A DNA stretch of 64,000 nt from Aureimonas sp. AU22 (GTDB taxonomy: Bacteria > Pseudomonadota > Alphaproteobacteria > Rhizobiales > Rhizobiaceae), in contig NZ_BBWJ01000032.1 of assembly GCF_001463745.1 (NCBI RefSeq), positions 1 through 64,000 of the forward strand. Reading direction: 5' to 3'. The notes under the pieces are model-generated. The model saw only the letters and a program-made list of their open reading frames with translations. It searched no databases and was not told the origin of the DNA. Both the position numbers and the translations under genes were made by a program. How positions within the stretch are numbered: position 1 is the first letter of the stretch; each line of letters starts with the position of its first letter. Of the stretch, positions 51,524 through 60,359 are shown in pieces.

Positions 51524-53014
51524 ATGTCCGTTCCGTCGACCACCATCGGCCTCGCCGGTGACGCGCCCGTCCGGCGCAACTTCCGCACCGTCGCCCTCAT
51601 CGTCGCCAGCGCCATGTTCATGGAGCAGCTCGACGCCACGATCCTCGCCACCGCCCTACCGACGATGGCGCGGGACTTCGGCGTCAGCGCGCCGTCGATG
51701 AGTATCGCGCTGACCTCCTACCTGATCAGCCTCGCCGTCTTCATTCCGGTCAGCGGCGCGGTGGCCGATCGCTGGGGCTCGCGCACCGTGTTCAGAGCCG
51801 CCATCGGCGTCTTCGTCGTCGGCTCGATCCTCTGCGCGCTGGCGCCGTCGCTCGGGTTTCTGGTCGCCGCGCGCCTCCTGCAGGGCCTCGGAGGCGCGAT
51901 GATGATGCCGGTCGGGCGCCTCGTGCTCCTGCGCTCGGTGGAGCGGCGCGATCTCGTCTCGGCCATGTCGTGGCTGCTCGTGCCCGCGCTCGTCGGCCCG
52001 ATCCTCGGACCGCCGGTCGGCGGCTTCATCGTCACCTATGCGGACTGGCGCTGGATCTTCTACATCAACGTGCCCGTCGGCCTCCTCGGGATGGTGCTCG
52101 TCAGCCTCTTCATCGACGAGACGAAGGGCGAGCGCGTCGGCCCGTTCGACGGCGTCGGCATGATCCTATCGGGCGTTTCGCTGGGCTCGCTCCTCTTCGG
52201 TTTCGAGACCGCCAGCCGCGAGGGCGAGGGGATGCTGGCGCTGGCGCTCGTCGCGGTCGGCCTCCTGACCGGCGCGGTGTACCTCCGTCATGCCCGGCGC
52301 CATGCCGCGCCGATCCTCGATCCCGCCCTGATGCGCGTGCCGTCCTTCGGCACCTCGGTGATCGCGGGATCGCTGACCCGGATCACGCAAGGCGCGCAGC
52401 CGTTCCTCCTGCCCTTGATGATGCAGCTCGGATTCGGGCTTTCGGCGGCGACGAGCGGCCTCATCACGATCGCGACCGCGATCGGCTCGCTGATGATGAA
52501 GGCGCTGGCGCCGCGGCTGCTTCGCCGCTTCGGCTTCCGACAGGCGCTGGTGGTCAACGGCATCCTCGCGGCGCTTCTTTACGGCGTCTGCGCCTTCTTC
52601 CGCCCGGACTGGCCGCTGCCCGTGATCTTCGGGGTGCTCGCCTGCTGCGGCTTCTCGATGTCGTTCCAGTTCACCGCCTACAACACGGTGGCCTACGACC
52701 GGATCTCGCCGGCGCAGATGAGCTCGGCGACGAGCTTCTACACGACCTTCCAGCAGCTCATGCTGTCGCTCGGCATCTGCATCGCGGCGCTCTCGCTGCA
52801 TGGCTCGATGAGCGTGCAGGGGCACGCGGTGCCGCAGCTTTCGGACTTCTCGCTCGCCTTCGGCGTCGTGGTGGCGATCTCGCTTCTGGCGACGGTCTGG
52901 AACCTCCAATTCTCCGCCGATGCCGGTCGAGAGATCAGCGGCCATGGCCGCGTCGCCGAAACGGTGAAGCGTCCGGCCGCCGAAGCGAGCGAGGCGCTCG
53001 AGCATAGCCGCTAG
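51524..53014 (+). CDS. MFS multidrug exporter, DHA2 (14-TM, EmrB-like) family
   Basis: The 496-residue major facilitator protein has many hydrophobic segments. Signature stretches are MEQLDATILATALPTMARDF near 28 (TM1 motif D1), GAVADRWGSRTVF near 77 (motif A), RLLQGLGGAMMMPVGRLVL near 110 (motif B) and GPPVGGFIVTYADWRWIFYINVPVG near 155 (motif C/DHA2). ATG at 51524 is chosen over an upstream TTG. No EmrA-type adaptor is next to it. Substrate unknown; it is divergent from the GntR/rpiB operon and may export a related compound or a drug. Confidence 0.92.
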   Translation: MSVPSTTIGLAGDAPVRRNFRTVALIVASAMFMEQLDATILATALPTMARDFGVSAPSMSIALTSYLISLAVFIPVSGAVADRWGSRTVFRAAIGVFVVGSILCALAPSLGFLVAARLLQGLGGAMMMPVGRLVLLRSVERRDLVSAMSWLLVPALVGPILGPPVGGFIVTYADWRWIFYINVPVGLLGMVLVSLFIDETKGERVGPFDGVGMILSGVSLGSLLFGFETASREGEGMLALALVAVGLLTGAVYLRHARRHAAPILDPALMRVPSFGTSVIAGSLTRITQGAQPFLLPLMMQLGFGLSAATSGLITIATAIGSLMMKALAPRLLRRFGFRQALVVNGILAALLYGVCAFFRPDWPLPVIFGVLACCGFSMSFQFTAYNTVAYDRISPAQMSSATSFYTTFQQLMLSLGICIAALSLHGSMSVQGHAVPQLSDFSLAFGVVVAISLLATVWNLQFSADAGREISGHGRVAETVKRPAAEASEALEHSR

Positions 53015-53129
53015 CGGGACAACACGGGATGGGGCTCGGCCGGAGCGCTGCCGACGCGAGCCGCATCCTCCTGCCTCGGGCATTTGCTTTGCCGCGAACC
53101 CTGCACCGCGCGAGGCGTCGGCTCGGCTT

Positions 53130-54029
53130 TCACAAGTCCAGCATTCGCAACCGTTGGCAAACCAGGGCGGCCGTCGGCGACAGGGTTCTTCCCCTTCGCC
53201 GCACGAGACAGATCGCACGATGCACCACGGGAGCGTTCAGCGGGCGGGCGGTGATCCCGCCGGTGTCGAACGCCTTCAAGGCGAGTTCCGGCAAGGCCGT
53301 CGCGCCGAGACCCGCCGAGACGAGAGCCCCGGCCGATGCGAGGTGCGAGACCTCGAAGGCCGGCTCAACCTCGCAGCCCGCGTCCAGGAAGCCATGGTCC
53401 GTCAGTTGGCGCACGGAGGTCACCCTCGTCATGGCGACGAAGGGATGCGCCGCGAGATCGGCCCAGGCGAGTTCCTGCCGCTGTGCCAAAACATGGGTTG
53501 CGGACAGGACGGCCACGAAGCGATCCGTGGTCAGGGGCTCGAAGACGAGATCGGGCAACCGTCGCGACGGCTCGACCGCGATGCCGAAATCGACCTCGCC
53601 CTGAGCGACCGCGCCGGTGACCCCATCCAGCAACGTGTCGATGATCGAGAGCCGGATTTCGGGGTCGTCGCGACGCAGCCGTGCAAACAGCGGCGGGAGG
53701 ATCGCCGAGGCGATCGAGGGGAGGGCGGCGATGGCGACATGCCCGCCGATCGCCGACAGGGACTGCGTGATCTCGTCGAGCGACGTCGTGAGATCGTGGA
53801 TCACGCGCCGCGCGATCGGCAGCAGCGCCTCGCCCTGCGGCGTCGGGACCACCGATCGGCTCGTCCGGTCGAAGAGCCTCGCCCCGATCCGCTGTTCGAT
53901 GCGCGCCACCGCGCGGCTGACCGCCGGCTGCGACAGGGCGAAGTGCTGGGCGACCGATCGGAAGCTACCCGTCTCGGCGAGGACGAGGAACACCTGCAGC
54001 TCGAAGGGCGACAGATCGATGCGTTTCAT
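53130..54029 (-). CDS. LysR family transcriptional regulator
   Basis: A 299-residue regulator: winged helix at ~8-65 (FELQVFLVLAETGSFRSVAQHFALSQPAVSRAV region, then LFDRTSRSVVPTPQG) and a C-terminal effector domain (HVAIAALPSIASAILPPLFA). It is divergent from the CitMHS/AtuA-like operon across about 90 bp and is the likely activator of that operon. Confidence 0.92.
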   Translation of the reverse strand: MKRIDLSPFELQVFLVLAETGSFRSVAQHFALSQPAVSRAVARIEQRIGARLFDRTSRSVVPTPQGEALLPIARRVIHDLTTSLDEITQSLSAIGGHVAIAALPSIASAILPPLFARLRRDDPEIRLSIIDTLLDGVTGAVAQGEVDFGIAVEPSRRLPDLVFEPLTTDRFVAVLSATHVLAQRQELAWADLAAHPFVAMTRVTSVRQLTDHGFLDAGCEVEPAFEVSHLASAGALVSAGLGATALPELALKAFDTGGITARPLNAPVVHRAICLVRRRGRTLSPTAALVCQRLRMLDL

Positions 54030-54121
54030 GCATCGATGAATGAACCGAATTCAATTTACGCACAAGTTGCGCAGTGCCAACCTCCGGCCCGGCCTCGGGA
54101 GAAGGCCTTGGGAGGATGGAA

Positions 54122-55411
54122 ATGCTGGCCTTGCTTGGCTTTGGCACGATCGCCGTATTTCTGGCGATCACCTTGAGCGGACGCTTGTCCGTTCTCGTCG
54201 GATTGGTGCTCGTGCCCCTCGTGGCGGGGCTTCTCGGCGGCTTCGGCGCCGACCTCGGCAAGATGATGATGGACGGCATCGTGCGGGTCGCGCCGACCGG
54301 CATCATGATCATGTTCGCGGTCCTGTATTTCGGCCTGATGATGGGCACCGGCATCTTCAAGCCGATGATCCTCGGCCTCGTCTCGCTGGTGCGCGGCGAT
54401 CCGGTGCGCCTCTGCCTCGTATCGGCGGCGCTGCCGATGCTGGTTGCCCTGGACGGCGACGGCGCCACGACCTTCCTGATCTCGATCACGGCGCTCCTGC
54501 CCATCCACCGGCACATGCGGATGAACCCGCTGGTCCTGCCCGGCATCGTCGCGCTGGCGGCGGGCACGATGAACATCCTGCCCTGGGGCGGCCCGACCGC
54601 CCGCGCCATGAGCGTCCTCGGCACGAGTTCGCAGGAGATCTTCCAGCCCGTGATCCCCGCCATGCTGGTCGGACTCGCCTGGGTGTTTCTGGTGGCGGCC
54701 TATCTCGGGCTGAAGGAGCGCCGACGTCTCGGTGTGGCCGAGGGCTTCGACGCGGGCGCCCATGTCACCGAGACGGCGGAGGACGAATCGGCGCTGCGGC
54801 CGAACCTCTTCTGGTTCAACGTCGCTCTCACGCTGGTGCTTCTCGTCATGCTCTTCACGCATGTCCTGCCGCTCGCCGTGATCTTCATCATCGGCTTCGC
54901 GGTCGCGCTGCTCGTCAACTATCCGAGCTGGGAGGCGCAGCGGGAACGCCTCGTGGCCCATGCCGACAGCGTCGTCACGGTCACCACCATGATCTTCGCC
55001 GCCGGCATCTTCACCGGCATCCTTCAGGGCACCGGCATGATCGAGGCGATGGCAACCTCGCTCGTCGCCGTGGTGCCCGACGGCATGGCGCCGTACCTGC
55101 CGCAGGTCGTCGCCGTCGCGAGCATGCCGCTCAGCCTCGCCTTCACGCCGGACGCCTTCTACTTCGGGATGCTGCCGGTCTTCGCCCAGACCGCCGAGGC
55201 GCTCGGCCACGAAGGCGTGGAGGTCGGACGCGCCGCCATCCTCGGGCAGATGACGACCGGTTTCCCGCTCAGCCCGCTCACCGCCTCGACCTTCATCCTG
55301 ATCGGCCTGTCGGGCGTCACCCTCGGCGCGCACCAGCGCTTCATCTTCAAATGGGCCTTCGCGACGACGCTGATCATGGCCGCCGTCGCCTGGATCACCG
55401 GAGCCATCTGA
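54122..55411 (+). CDS. CitMHS family transporter (citrate-Mg2+:H+ symporter type)
   Basis: The 429-residue inner-membrane protein has about twelve hydrophobic segments. Family features are DGIVRVAPTGIMIMFAVLYFGLMMGTGIF near 48-76, ALDGDGATTFLISITALLP near 108 and PLSPLTASTFILIGL near 378. CitM-type members carry metal complexes of citrate; relatives carry other di- or tricarboxylates. ATG at 54122 sits 6 bases after GGGAGG; the ATG at 54116 is too close to it. The gene overlaps the DUF1446 gene (TGATG at 55409-55413), implying uptake of the acid processed by the AtuA-like proteins. Confidence 0.92.
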   Translation: MLALLGFGTIAVFLAITLSGRLSVLVGLVLVPLVAGLLGGFGADLGKMMMDGIVRVAPTGIMIMFAVLYFGLMMGTGIFKPMILGLVSLVRGDPVRLCLVSAALPMLVALDGDGATTFLISITALLPIHRHMRMNPLVLPGIVALAAGTMNILPWGGPTARAMSVLGTSSQEIFQPVIPAMLVGLAWVFLVAAYLGLKERRRLGVAEGFDAGAHVTETAEDESALRPNLFWFNVALTLVLLVMLFTHVLPLAVIFIIGFAVALLVNYPSWEAQRERLVAHADSVVTVTTMIFAAGIFTGILQGTGMIEAMATSLVAVVPDGMAPYLPQVVAVASMPLSLAFTPDAFYFGMLPVFAQTAEALGHEGVEVGRAAILGQMTTGFPLSPLTASTFILIGLSGVTLGAHQRFIFKWAFATTLIMAAVAWITGAI

Positions 55412-56805
55412 TGACGACTGCAGATCCCCATTCTCTCGTGCGGATCGGATGCGCGTCGGGCTTTGCCGACGACCGGTCGGATGCCGGCGTCCCCGTCGTG
55501 CGCGAACTCGCACGCTACGAAGGGCCGCGCTTCCTGATCTACGAGACGCTCGCGGAGCGCACCCTGGCGCTCGCGCAGCTCCGGCGCCGGCAGGACCCGG
55601 AGGCCGGGGCGAGCGAGGCGATCGAGCGCTTCCTGCGCCCCGTGCTCGCCGAATGCCTGGCGTCGGGCATCCGCATCGTCGGCAATTTCGGGGCCGCCAA
55701 CCCCCGAGCCGGTGCGCGCACCATCCGCCGTCTCGCCACCGAACTCGGCTACTCCGACATCCGGATCGCAGTTGTCGAGGGCGACGATATCTCCGGTGCC
55801 TTCTCGCACGAGGAACTGAAGACGCGCGAAATGGACGGCGACCTTCTCGCCAACGCCGCGGAGATCGTCTCGGCCAACGCCTATATCGGCGCCCAAGGGA
55901 TCGCGCAGGGGCTCGATGCGGGGGCCGACGTGGTCGTCGCGGGCCGCGTCGCCGATCCCTCGCTGGCGCTCGGGCCCTTGATCCATGCCTTCGGCTGGCG
56001 CCTCGACGACTGGGACCGCCTTGCCGCCGGAACGCTCGCCGGCCACCTTCTGGAATGCGGTTCGCAGGTCACGGGTGGATACTTCGCCGATCCCGGTATG
56101 GCTGAGGTCCCAGACCTCGCCGAAGTCGGCTACCCCATCGCGGAGATCCTCGCCGACGGCACGATCACGCTGACCAAGCCGCCCGGGACGGGCGGCCGCG
56201 TCGACCGCGAGACCGTCACCGAGCAGCTTCTCTACGAGATTCACGATCCCGCGGCCTATCTCACCCCGGACGTCGTCCTCGACCTCACCGAGGTCGCGAT
56301 CGAGGTGGTCGGCAAGGACCGTGTGAGGGTGGCCGGTGCGCGCGGTCGACCAAGACCCGAACGCCTGAAGGCGACGGTGTGCGTCGATGGCGGCCATCTC
56401 GCCGAAGGCGAGATCTCCTATGCCGGCGCGAACGCCGCGCGCCGGGCGGCCCTGGCGATCCAGGTCGTGCAGGAGCGGATGGCGCGGCGCTGCCCGGGTC
56501 TCGTCGTGCGCGCGGACGCGATCGGCATCGCCAGCCTGTTCCACCCTGCCGGTCCCGCGGCGCTAGGTCCGGCTCTGGCGGCCTCCCGCTGCGAGGACGT
56601 TCGCGTCCGCCTGTCGGCGGCCTCGTCCGACCGGGCGGGTCCGGAGGAACTCCTGCACGAGGTTCGCGCGCTTTACTGCGCCGGTCCCGGTGGCGGCGCG
56701 GGCATCCGCACGCGCCTCACCCACCGCGTCGCCAGTGCGTCGTGCCTGGTGGAGCGCGAGCGCGTAGAGCCCCGCATGTCGATCCTGGAGGCGCACCATG
56801 GTTGA
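55411..56805 (+). CDS. Acyclic terpene utilisation AtuA family protein (DUF1446), N-terminal part as separate gene
   Basis: A 464-residue DUF1446 protein: VRIGCASGFADDRSDAG near 9, RIVGNFGAANP near 87, NAYIGAQGIAQGLDAGADVVVAGRVADPSLALGP near 150 and GHLLECGSQVTGGYFAD near 205. In Pseudomonas AtuA (needed for citronellol/geraniol growth) this domain and a C-terminal ferredoxin-fold domain form one ~590-residue chain; here the chain ends after DUF1446 and the second domain is the next gene. Its chemistry is unknown. It is coupled to a CitMHS transporter and a LysR regulator, with none of the other atu genes in the window. Confidence 0.88.
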   Translation: MTTADPHSLVRIGCASGFADDRSDAGVPVVRELARYEGPRFLIYETLAERTLALAQLRRRQDPEAGASEAIERFLRPVLAECLASGIRIVGNFGAANPRAGARTIRRLATELGYSDIRIAVVEGDDISGAFSHEELKTREMDGDLLANAAEIVSANAYIGAQGIAQGLDAGADVVVAGRVADPSLALGPLIHAFGWRLDDWDRLAAGTLAGHLLECGSQVTGGYFADPGMAEVPDLAEVGYPIAEILADGTITLTKPPGTGGRVDRETVTEQLLYEIHDPAAYLTPDVVLDLTEVAIEVVGKDRVRVAGARGRPRPERLKATVCVDGGHLAEGEISYAGANAARRAALAIQVVQERMARRCPGLVVRADAIGIASLFHPAGPAALGPALAASRCEDVRVRLSAASSDRAGPEELLHEVRALYCAGPGGGAGIRTRLTHRVASASCLVERERVEPRMSILEAHHG

Positions 56806-57118
56806 AACGACGCTCCGGTCCCTGGCTCACGCCCGTTCGGGCGACAAGGGAAACCGCGCCAACATCGCGGTGATCTGCCGTGATCCCGCGGACTACGAGC
56901 GCCTGCGCCAGACGGTTACGGAAACCTTCGTCGCAGAGGTCTTCGCCGCGCGGCGGCCCACGAGGGTCGTGCGATACGAACTGCCGCGGCTGGCCGCTTT
57001 CAACTTCGTCCTCGACGGCGTTCTCGAAGGCGGTGTCAACGCGAGCCTTGGGCTCGACGGCCATGGCAAGTCCCTGTCGTTCCAGCTCCTGTCCGCGAAG
57101 TTGCCACCAGCTAACTGA
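56798..57118 (+). CDS. AtuA-related small protein (AtuA C-terminal ferredoxin-fold domain)
   Basis: A 106-residue protein: LRSLAHARSGDKGNRANIAVICRDP near 6-30 and a C-terminal LPRLAAFNFVLDGVLEGGVNASLGLDGHGK region are the marks of the AtuA-like domain. ATG follows GGAGGCGCACC and overlaps the DUF1446 gene by 8 bases, so the two are made together and probably form a complex equivalent to full-length AtuA. Confidence 0.85.
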   Translation: MVETTLRSLAHARSGDKGNRANIAVICRDPADYERLRQTVTETFVAEVFAARRPTRVVRYELPRLAAFNFVLDGVLEGGVNASLGLDGHGKSLSFQLLSAKLPPAN

Positions 57119-57323
57119 ATGTCTGGACCATGACGGTCTCGTCCGGCGTCCCCTGCCGGCAGACGCGGCCGGCGCGCATCGCGACGATGTGGTCGGAATG
57201 CCAGGAGGCGGCGTTGATGTCGTGGAGGACGACGCGATGGCGCGAATGCCCGACCAGCGCATGCGCGAGGCTCGCGACCGGTAGGCCGAAGGGGGCGAGC
57301 AGGCCGAGGGTAATCAACGGCAT
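57111..57323 (-). pseudogene. Fused remnant of siderophore ABC permease and ATPase (FecCD/FecE type)
   Basis: The 70-residue frame has two parts. The first ~31 residues (GLLAPFGLPVASLAHALVG, then HSRHRV) resemble the GLxxPHxARxLVGxDHRR loop of FecCD-type permeases. From VLHDINAASWHSDHIVAMRAGR onward it reads as the H-loop and C-terminal region of a FecE/FepC-type ATPase. Walker A, signature and Walker B are all missing, so this is an internal-deletion scar joining two genes. The permease half is the weaker assignment. Confidence 0.5.
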
Positions 57324-57499
57324 CCTGCGGCGGTTTCGGACCGGGTCGTCCTGGTGCGACGTTCGTTGCGATCGACCACGCTAGTAAGTCGGCTTGGATC
57401 CCGGCAGATGCGCTTCGACATGATCTGCGAGGCAACAGCATCGAGCACCGCCTCACCAAGCCGGACCATCCGTGGAGTTCGATGGATCAAGAAACGATC

Positions 57500-57685
57500 C
57501 AATCCACCAGATGCCAGGACTGAACGGTTCCGAGACGCTCTTGAAGCGAAGGGGATCGAACCCTGCATTTCAGGCCGAAAGGCCCGAAATGCACCGGTGC
57601 GCTACGACAGACGCCGCAACCGCCTCGAGATCATGTTCGGGCGACTGAAGGACTGGCGACGGATTGCGACCCGCCATGACCGGCG
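57500..57685 (+). mobile_element. Remnant of an IS5-family transposase (C-terminal part)
   Basis: The frame from about 57510 reads RFRDALEAKGIEPCISGRKARNAP and VRYDRRRNRLEIMFGRLKDWRRIATRHDR (in two pieces), the conserved C-terminal catalytic region of IS5/IS427-type DDE transposases including the Y-(2)-R-(3)-E motif. The N-terminal half and the usual end after the RYDR motif are lost, and no terminal inverted repeats are visible. It lies between the siderophore-transport scar and the pentose transporter operon. Confidence 0.7.
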
Positions 57686-57710
57686 CCAGTTCGGCATCGG
57701 CGCCGGGGGA

Positions 57711-58745
57711 TCAGCTGAAGTAGCGGACCCGGAGGGCGTCGATCGCGACCGCGATGAAGATCATGAAGCCACCGATCATGCCGACGTAGAAGGACGGCAC
57801 GTTGACGATGGCAAGGCCCACCTGGATCACGGTGAGGAGCAGGACGCCGCCCAGCACCCCGACCACGTTGCCGCGTCCGCCGAAGACGGATACGCCGCCG
57901 ATGATGGGCGCCGCGATGGCGTAGAGAAGGTAGCTCGACCCCTGGTTGGATGTGATCGCCATCTGCCAGGAGGCCAGCAGGAACCCCGCGACGCCCGCCA
58001 GGAAACCGGCGATCGTGTAGGTCGCGATCTTGATGCGGTCGACGCGGATGCCTGCCGAGTTGGACGCCACCGCGTTGCCGCCGACGGCATAGATGCTGCG
58101 GCCGAGGATCGTGCGGTTGAGGAGCACGGCCATGGCGATGAGCGCGACCACGAAGATTGCAGGCATCACCGGCCAGCCGCCGATCGTCGCCTGGCCGATC
58201 CAGATGTAGCCGTCCGACATATTGGTGATGGTTCGCCCCTGCGTCAGCGCCAGGAGCGAGCCTTCCAGAATGATCATCATCGCAAGCGTCTCGATCAGGG
58301 ACACCATGCGCAGCTTGGTGATGCAGAGCCCGTTGAAGAAGCCGATGAGGGTCGCGACCCCGACGCCCGCCAGCATCGCCACGAACCACGGCAGTTCGAG
58401 GTTGGAATAGGCGAGCGCGCCGATGGCCGAGGAGAAGCCGAGATTGGCCGGCAGCGACAGGTCGATCTCGGCGACCAGAAGCGGCAGCGAGACGGCGAGC
58501 CCGATCATGCCGAGCACGGTCGCTTGGACCATGATGTTCTGCAGGTTGAACAGCGTGAAGAAGTAGGGGTTGAAGACGCCGAACAGGACGACGAGCGCGA
58601 TTAGCCAGATCCAGACGACGTTGTGCAGGATCCAGCCCGTGACGGAGCGGCCGACGGGCTTGGGCGTCGCCGGCTGCGGCACCGTGGCGACGGGGGGCGA
58701 GGGAAGGGTGGCGGCGGCGGGCTTCATGGGCTTGTCCTGTGGCAT
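57711..58745 (-). CDS. Sugar ABC transporter permease (RbsC/XylH type)
   Basis: A 344-residue inner-membrane protein with about ten hydrophobic segments. Family motifs are PLLVAEIDLSLPANLGFSSAIGAL near 88, GFFNGLCITKLRMVSLIETLAMM near 125 and GRSIYAVGGNAVASNSAGIRVDRIK near 215, typical of CUT2 permeases. It is the last gene of a binding protein-ATPase-permease operon (15 bases after the ATPase) and abuts the transposase remnant. Confidence 0.93.
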   Translation of the reverse strand: MPQDKPMKPAAATLPSPPVATVPQPATPKPVGRSVTGWILHNVVWIWLIALVVLFGVFNPYFFTLFNLQNIMVQATVLGMIGLAVSLPLLVAEIDLSLPANLGFSSAIGALAYSNLELPWFVAMLAGVGVATLIGFFNGLCITKLRMVSLIETLAMMIILEGSLLALTQGRTITNMSDGYIWIGQATIGGWPVMPAIFVVALIAMAVLLNRTILGRSIYAVGGNAVASNSAGIRVDRIKIATYTIAGFLAGVAGFLLASWQMAITSNQGSSYLLYAIAAPIIGGVSVFGGRGNVVGVLGGVLLLTVIQVGLAIVNVPSFYVGMIGGFMIFIAVAIDALRVRYFS

Positions 58746-58760
58746 GCGTGCTGACGCTTC

Positions 58761-60287
58761 TTAGGCTTCGGCGAGGCCGCGCAGCCTCTCGGTCGTGATG
58801 TCGGAGCCGGAAAGCTCACGCGTGATGCGCCCCTTCTCGAAGAGGCAGACCCGGTCGGCGATGCGCACCATCTCGTCGGTGTCGGTGGAGACGACGATCA
58901 CCGACACGCCGTCCCTGGTGAGGGCGTCGATGATGCGCAGGACGTCCTGCTTGACGCCGACGTCGATGCCCCGCGTCGGCTCGTCGAGGATGAGAAGGCG
59001 CGGCTGGGTGGCGAGCACGCGGCCGAGGCAGACCTTCTGCTGGTTGCCGCCGCTCAGCGTGTCGACGGCGGCGTCGGGCCCTGCCGCCTTGATGCCCATG
59101 GCGGCGAAGTAGCGGGCGGAAAGGGCGGTCTCGGCGCCCTGCCGGAAGAAGCCGCCGCTGGAGACGCCGCGCAGCGACGACAAGGAGAGATTCGCGGCGA
59201 TCGACATGCCGCCGACCGAGCCGTCGCGGCGCCGGTCGTCGGACAGGAAGGCGATGCCCCGGTCGAAGGCCTCGCGCGGGTCGCGCGGCAGCGGACGGGC
59301 GGCCTCGCCGCCAAAGGCGACCGTGCCGGACTTCGCGGGAAGAAGGCCGAAGATCGCACGCGCCAGTTCCTTGGCGCCCGCGCCGGGCAGGCCGGTGAAG
59401 CCGAGGATCTCGCCCGGCCGGATGTCGAGGGTGGGAACGTCGAGCGATCCGGCCCTGATGCCCTGCAGGCGAAGCGCGGGGGCGCCGTCCGGAAAGCCCC
59501 GGTGCTCGCGCTGGAAGAGGGTGAGGCCCCGACCGAGCACAAGCTCGGACAGCTTCTCGGAGGTCAGCGAGCGCACGTCGTCCGTGCCGCCGGCGAGCTG
59601 CCCGTCGCGCAGCACCGAGCAGGCGTCGCAGATTTCCAGGATCTCGTCGTTGTAGTGCGAGATGAAGACGAAGGTGACGCCGTCCGCCTTCAGGGTGCGC
59701 ATGAAGTCGAACAGCTGCACCCGGTCGTCGACGTTGAGCGCGGCGGTGGGCTCGTCGAGGATGATGACCTTGCCGCCGCTGAACATGGCGCGCAGGATAT
59801 TGAGCTTGCGGCGCGCCACGGCGTCGAGCTTGCCGGCGGGGGCGGCGGGATCGATGCCCGAGCCCGCCAGCATGCGTGCGGCCTCGGCCCGCAGGCGCTT
59901 CCACGCGACGAAGCCGAAGCGTCGGCGCGGCCAGATGCCCAGCATCAGGTTCTCGGCCGCGCTCATGTGGTCGACGATCATCGGCTCCTGGGTGACCAGG
60001 AAGACGCCGGCCTTCTCCATCGCCTTCACGTCGGCATGCTCGACGGGCGCGCCGTCGAGATAGATCGTGCCCGAGGTCGGCTGCCGCTGGCCCGAGATCA
60101 GGCCGACGAGTGTCGATTTGCCCGCCCCGTTCTCGCCGAGGAGCCCGTGGATCGTGCCGCGACGGATTTCGATGGAAACGCCCGCGAGCGCCAGGACGCC
60201 GCCGTAGCGCTTTTCCAGGCGGTCGGTGCGCAGCACGACGGAGCCGTCGGTCTGGGCCTCGGGCCGAGGATGAAGGGTGGTGGTCAT
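58761..60287 (-). CDS. Sugar ABC transporter ATP-binding protein (RbsA/XylG type, two NBDs)
   Basis: A 508-residue CUT2 ATPase with two tandem domains. Domain 1 has Walker A GLLGENGAGKSTLVG near 50 and Walker B VIILDEPTAALN. Domain 2 is degenerate in its first part (GFTGLPGAGAKELARAIFG) but keeps signature LSGGNQQKVCLGR and LLILDEPTRGIDVG. This is the usual asymmetry of RbsA/MglA. Domain 1 has no canonical LSGGQ where expected (ARRKLNILRAMFSGGKVIIL region), which is worth noting. It starts 72 bases after the binding-protein gene. Confidence 0.93.
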   Translation of the reverse strand: MTTTLHPRPEAQTDGSVVLRTDRLEKRYGGVLALAGVSIEIRRGTIHGLLGENGAGKSTLVGLISGQRQPTSGTIYLDGAPVEHADVKAMEKAGVFLVTQEPMIVDHMSAAENLMLGIWPRRRFGFVAWKRLRAEAARMLAGSGIDPAAPAGKLDAVARRKLNILRAMFSGGKVIILDEPTAALNVDDRVQLFDFMRTLKADGVTFVFISHYNDEILEICDACSVLRDGQLAGGTDDVRSLTSEKLSELVLGRGLTLFQREHRGFPDGAPALRLQGIRAGSLDVPTLDIRPGEILGFTGLPGAGAKELARAIFGLLPAKSGTVAFGGEAARPLPRDPREAFDRGIAFLSDDRRRDGSVGGMSIAANLSLSSLRGVSSGGFFRQGAETALSARYFAAMGIKAAGPDAAVDTLSGGNQQKVCLGRVLATQPRLLILDEPTRGIDVGVKQDVLRIIDALTRDGVSVIVVSTDTDEMVRIADRVCLFEKGRITRELSGSDITTERLRGLAEA

Positions 60288-60359
60288 GACGTCCTCCGCC
60301 GGAACCCAAACGGCGGCGCGAAGGCAGGAGGCTCCCGCGCCGCATTCCGAGATGAGGGA

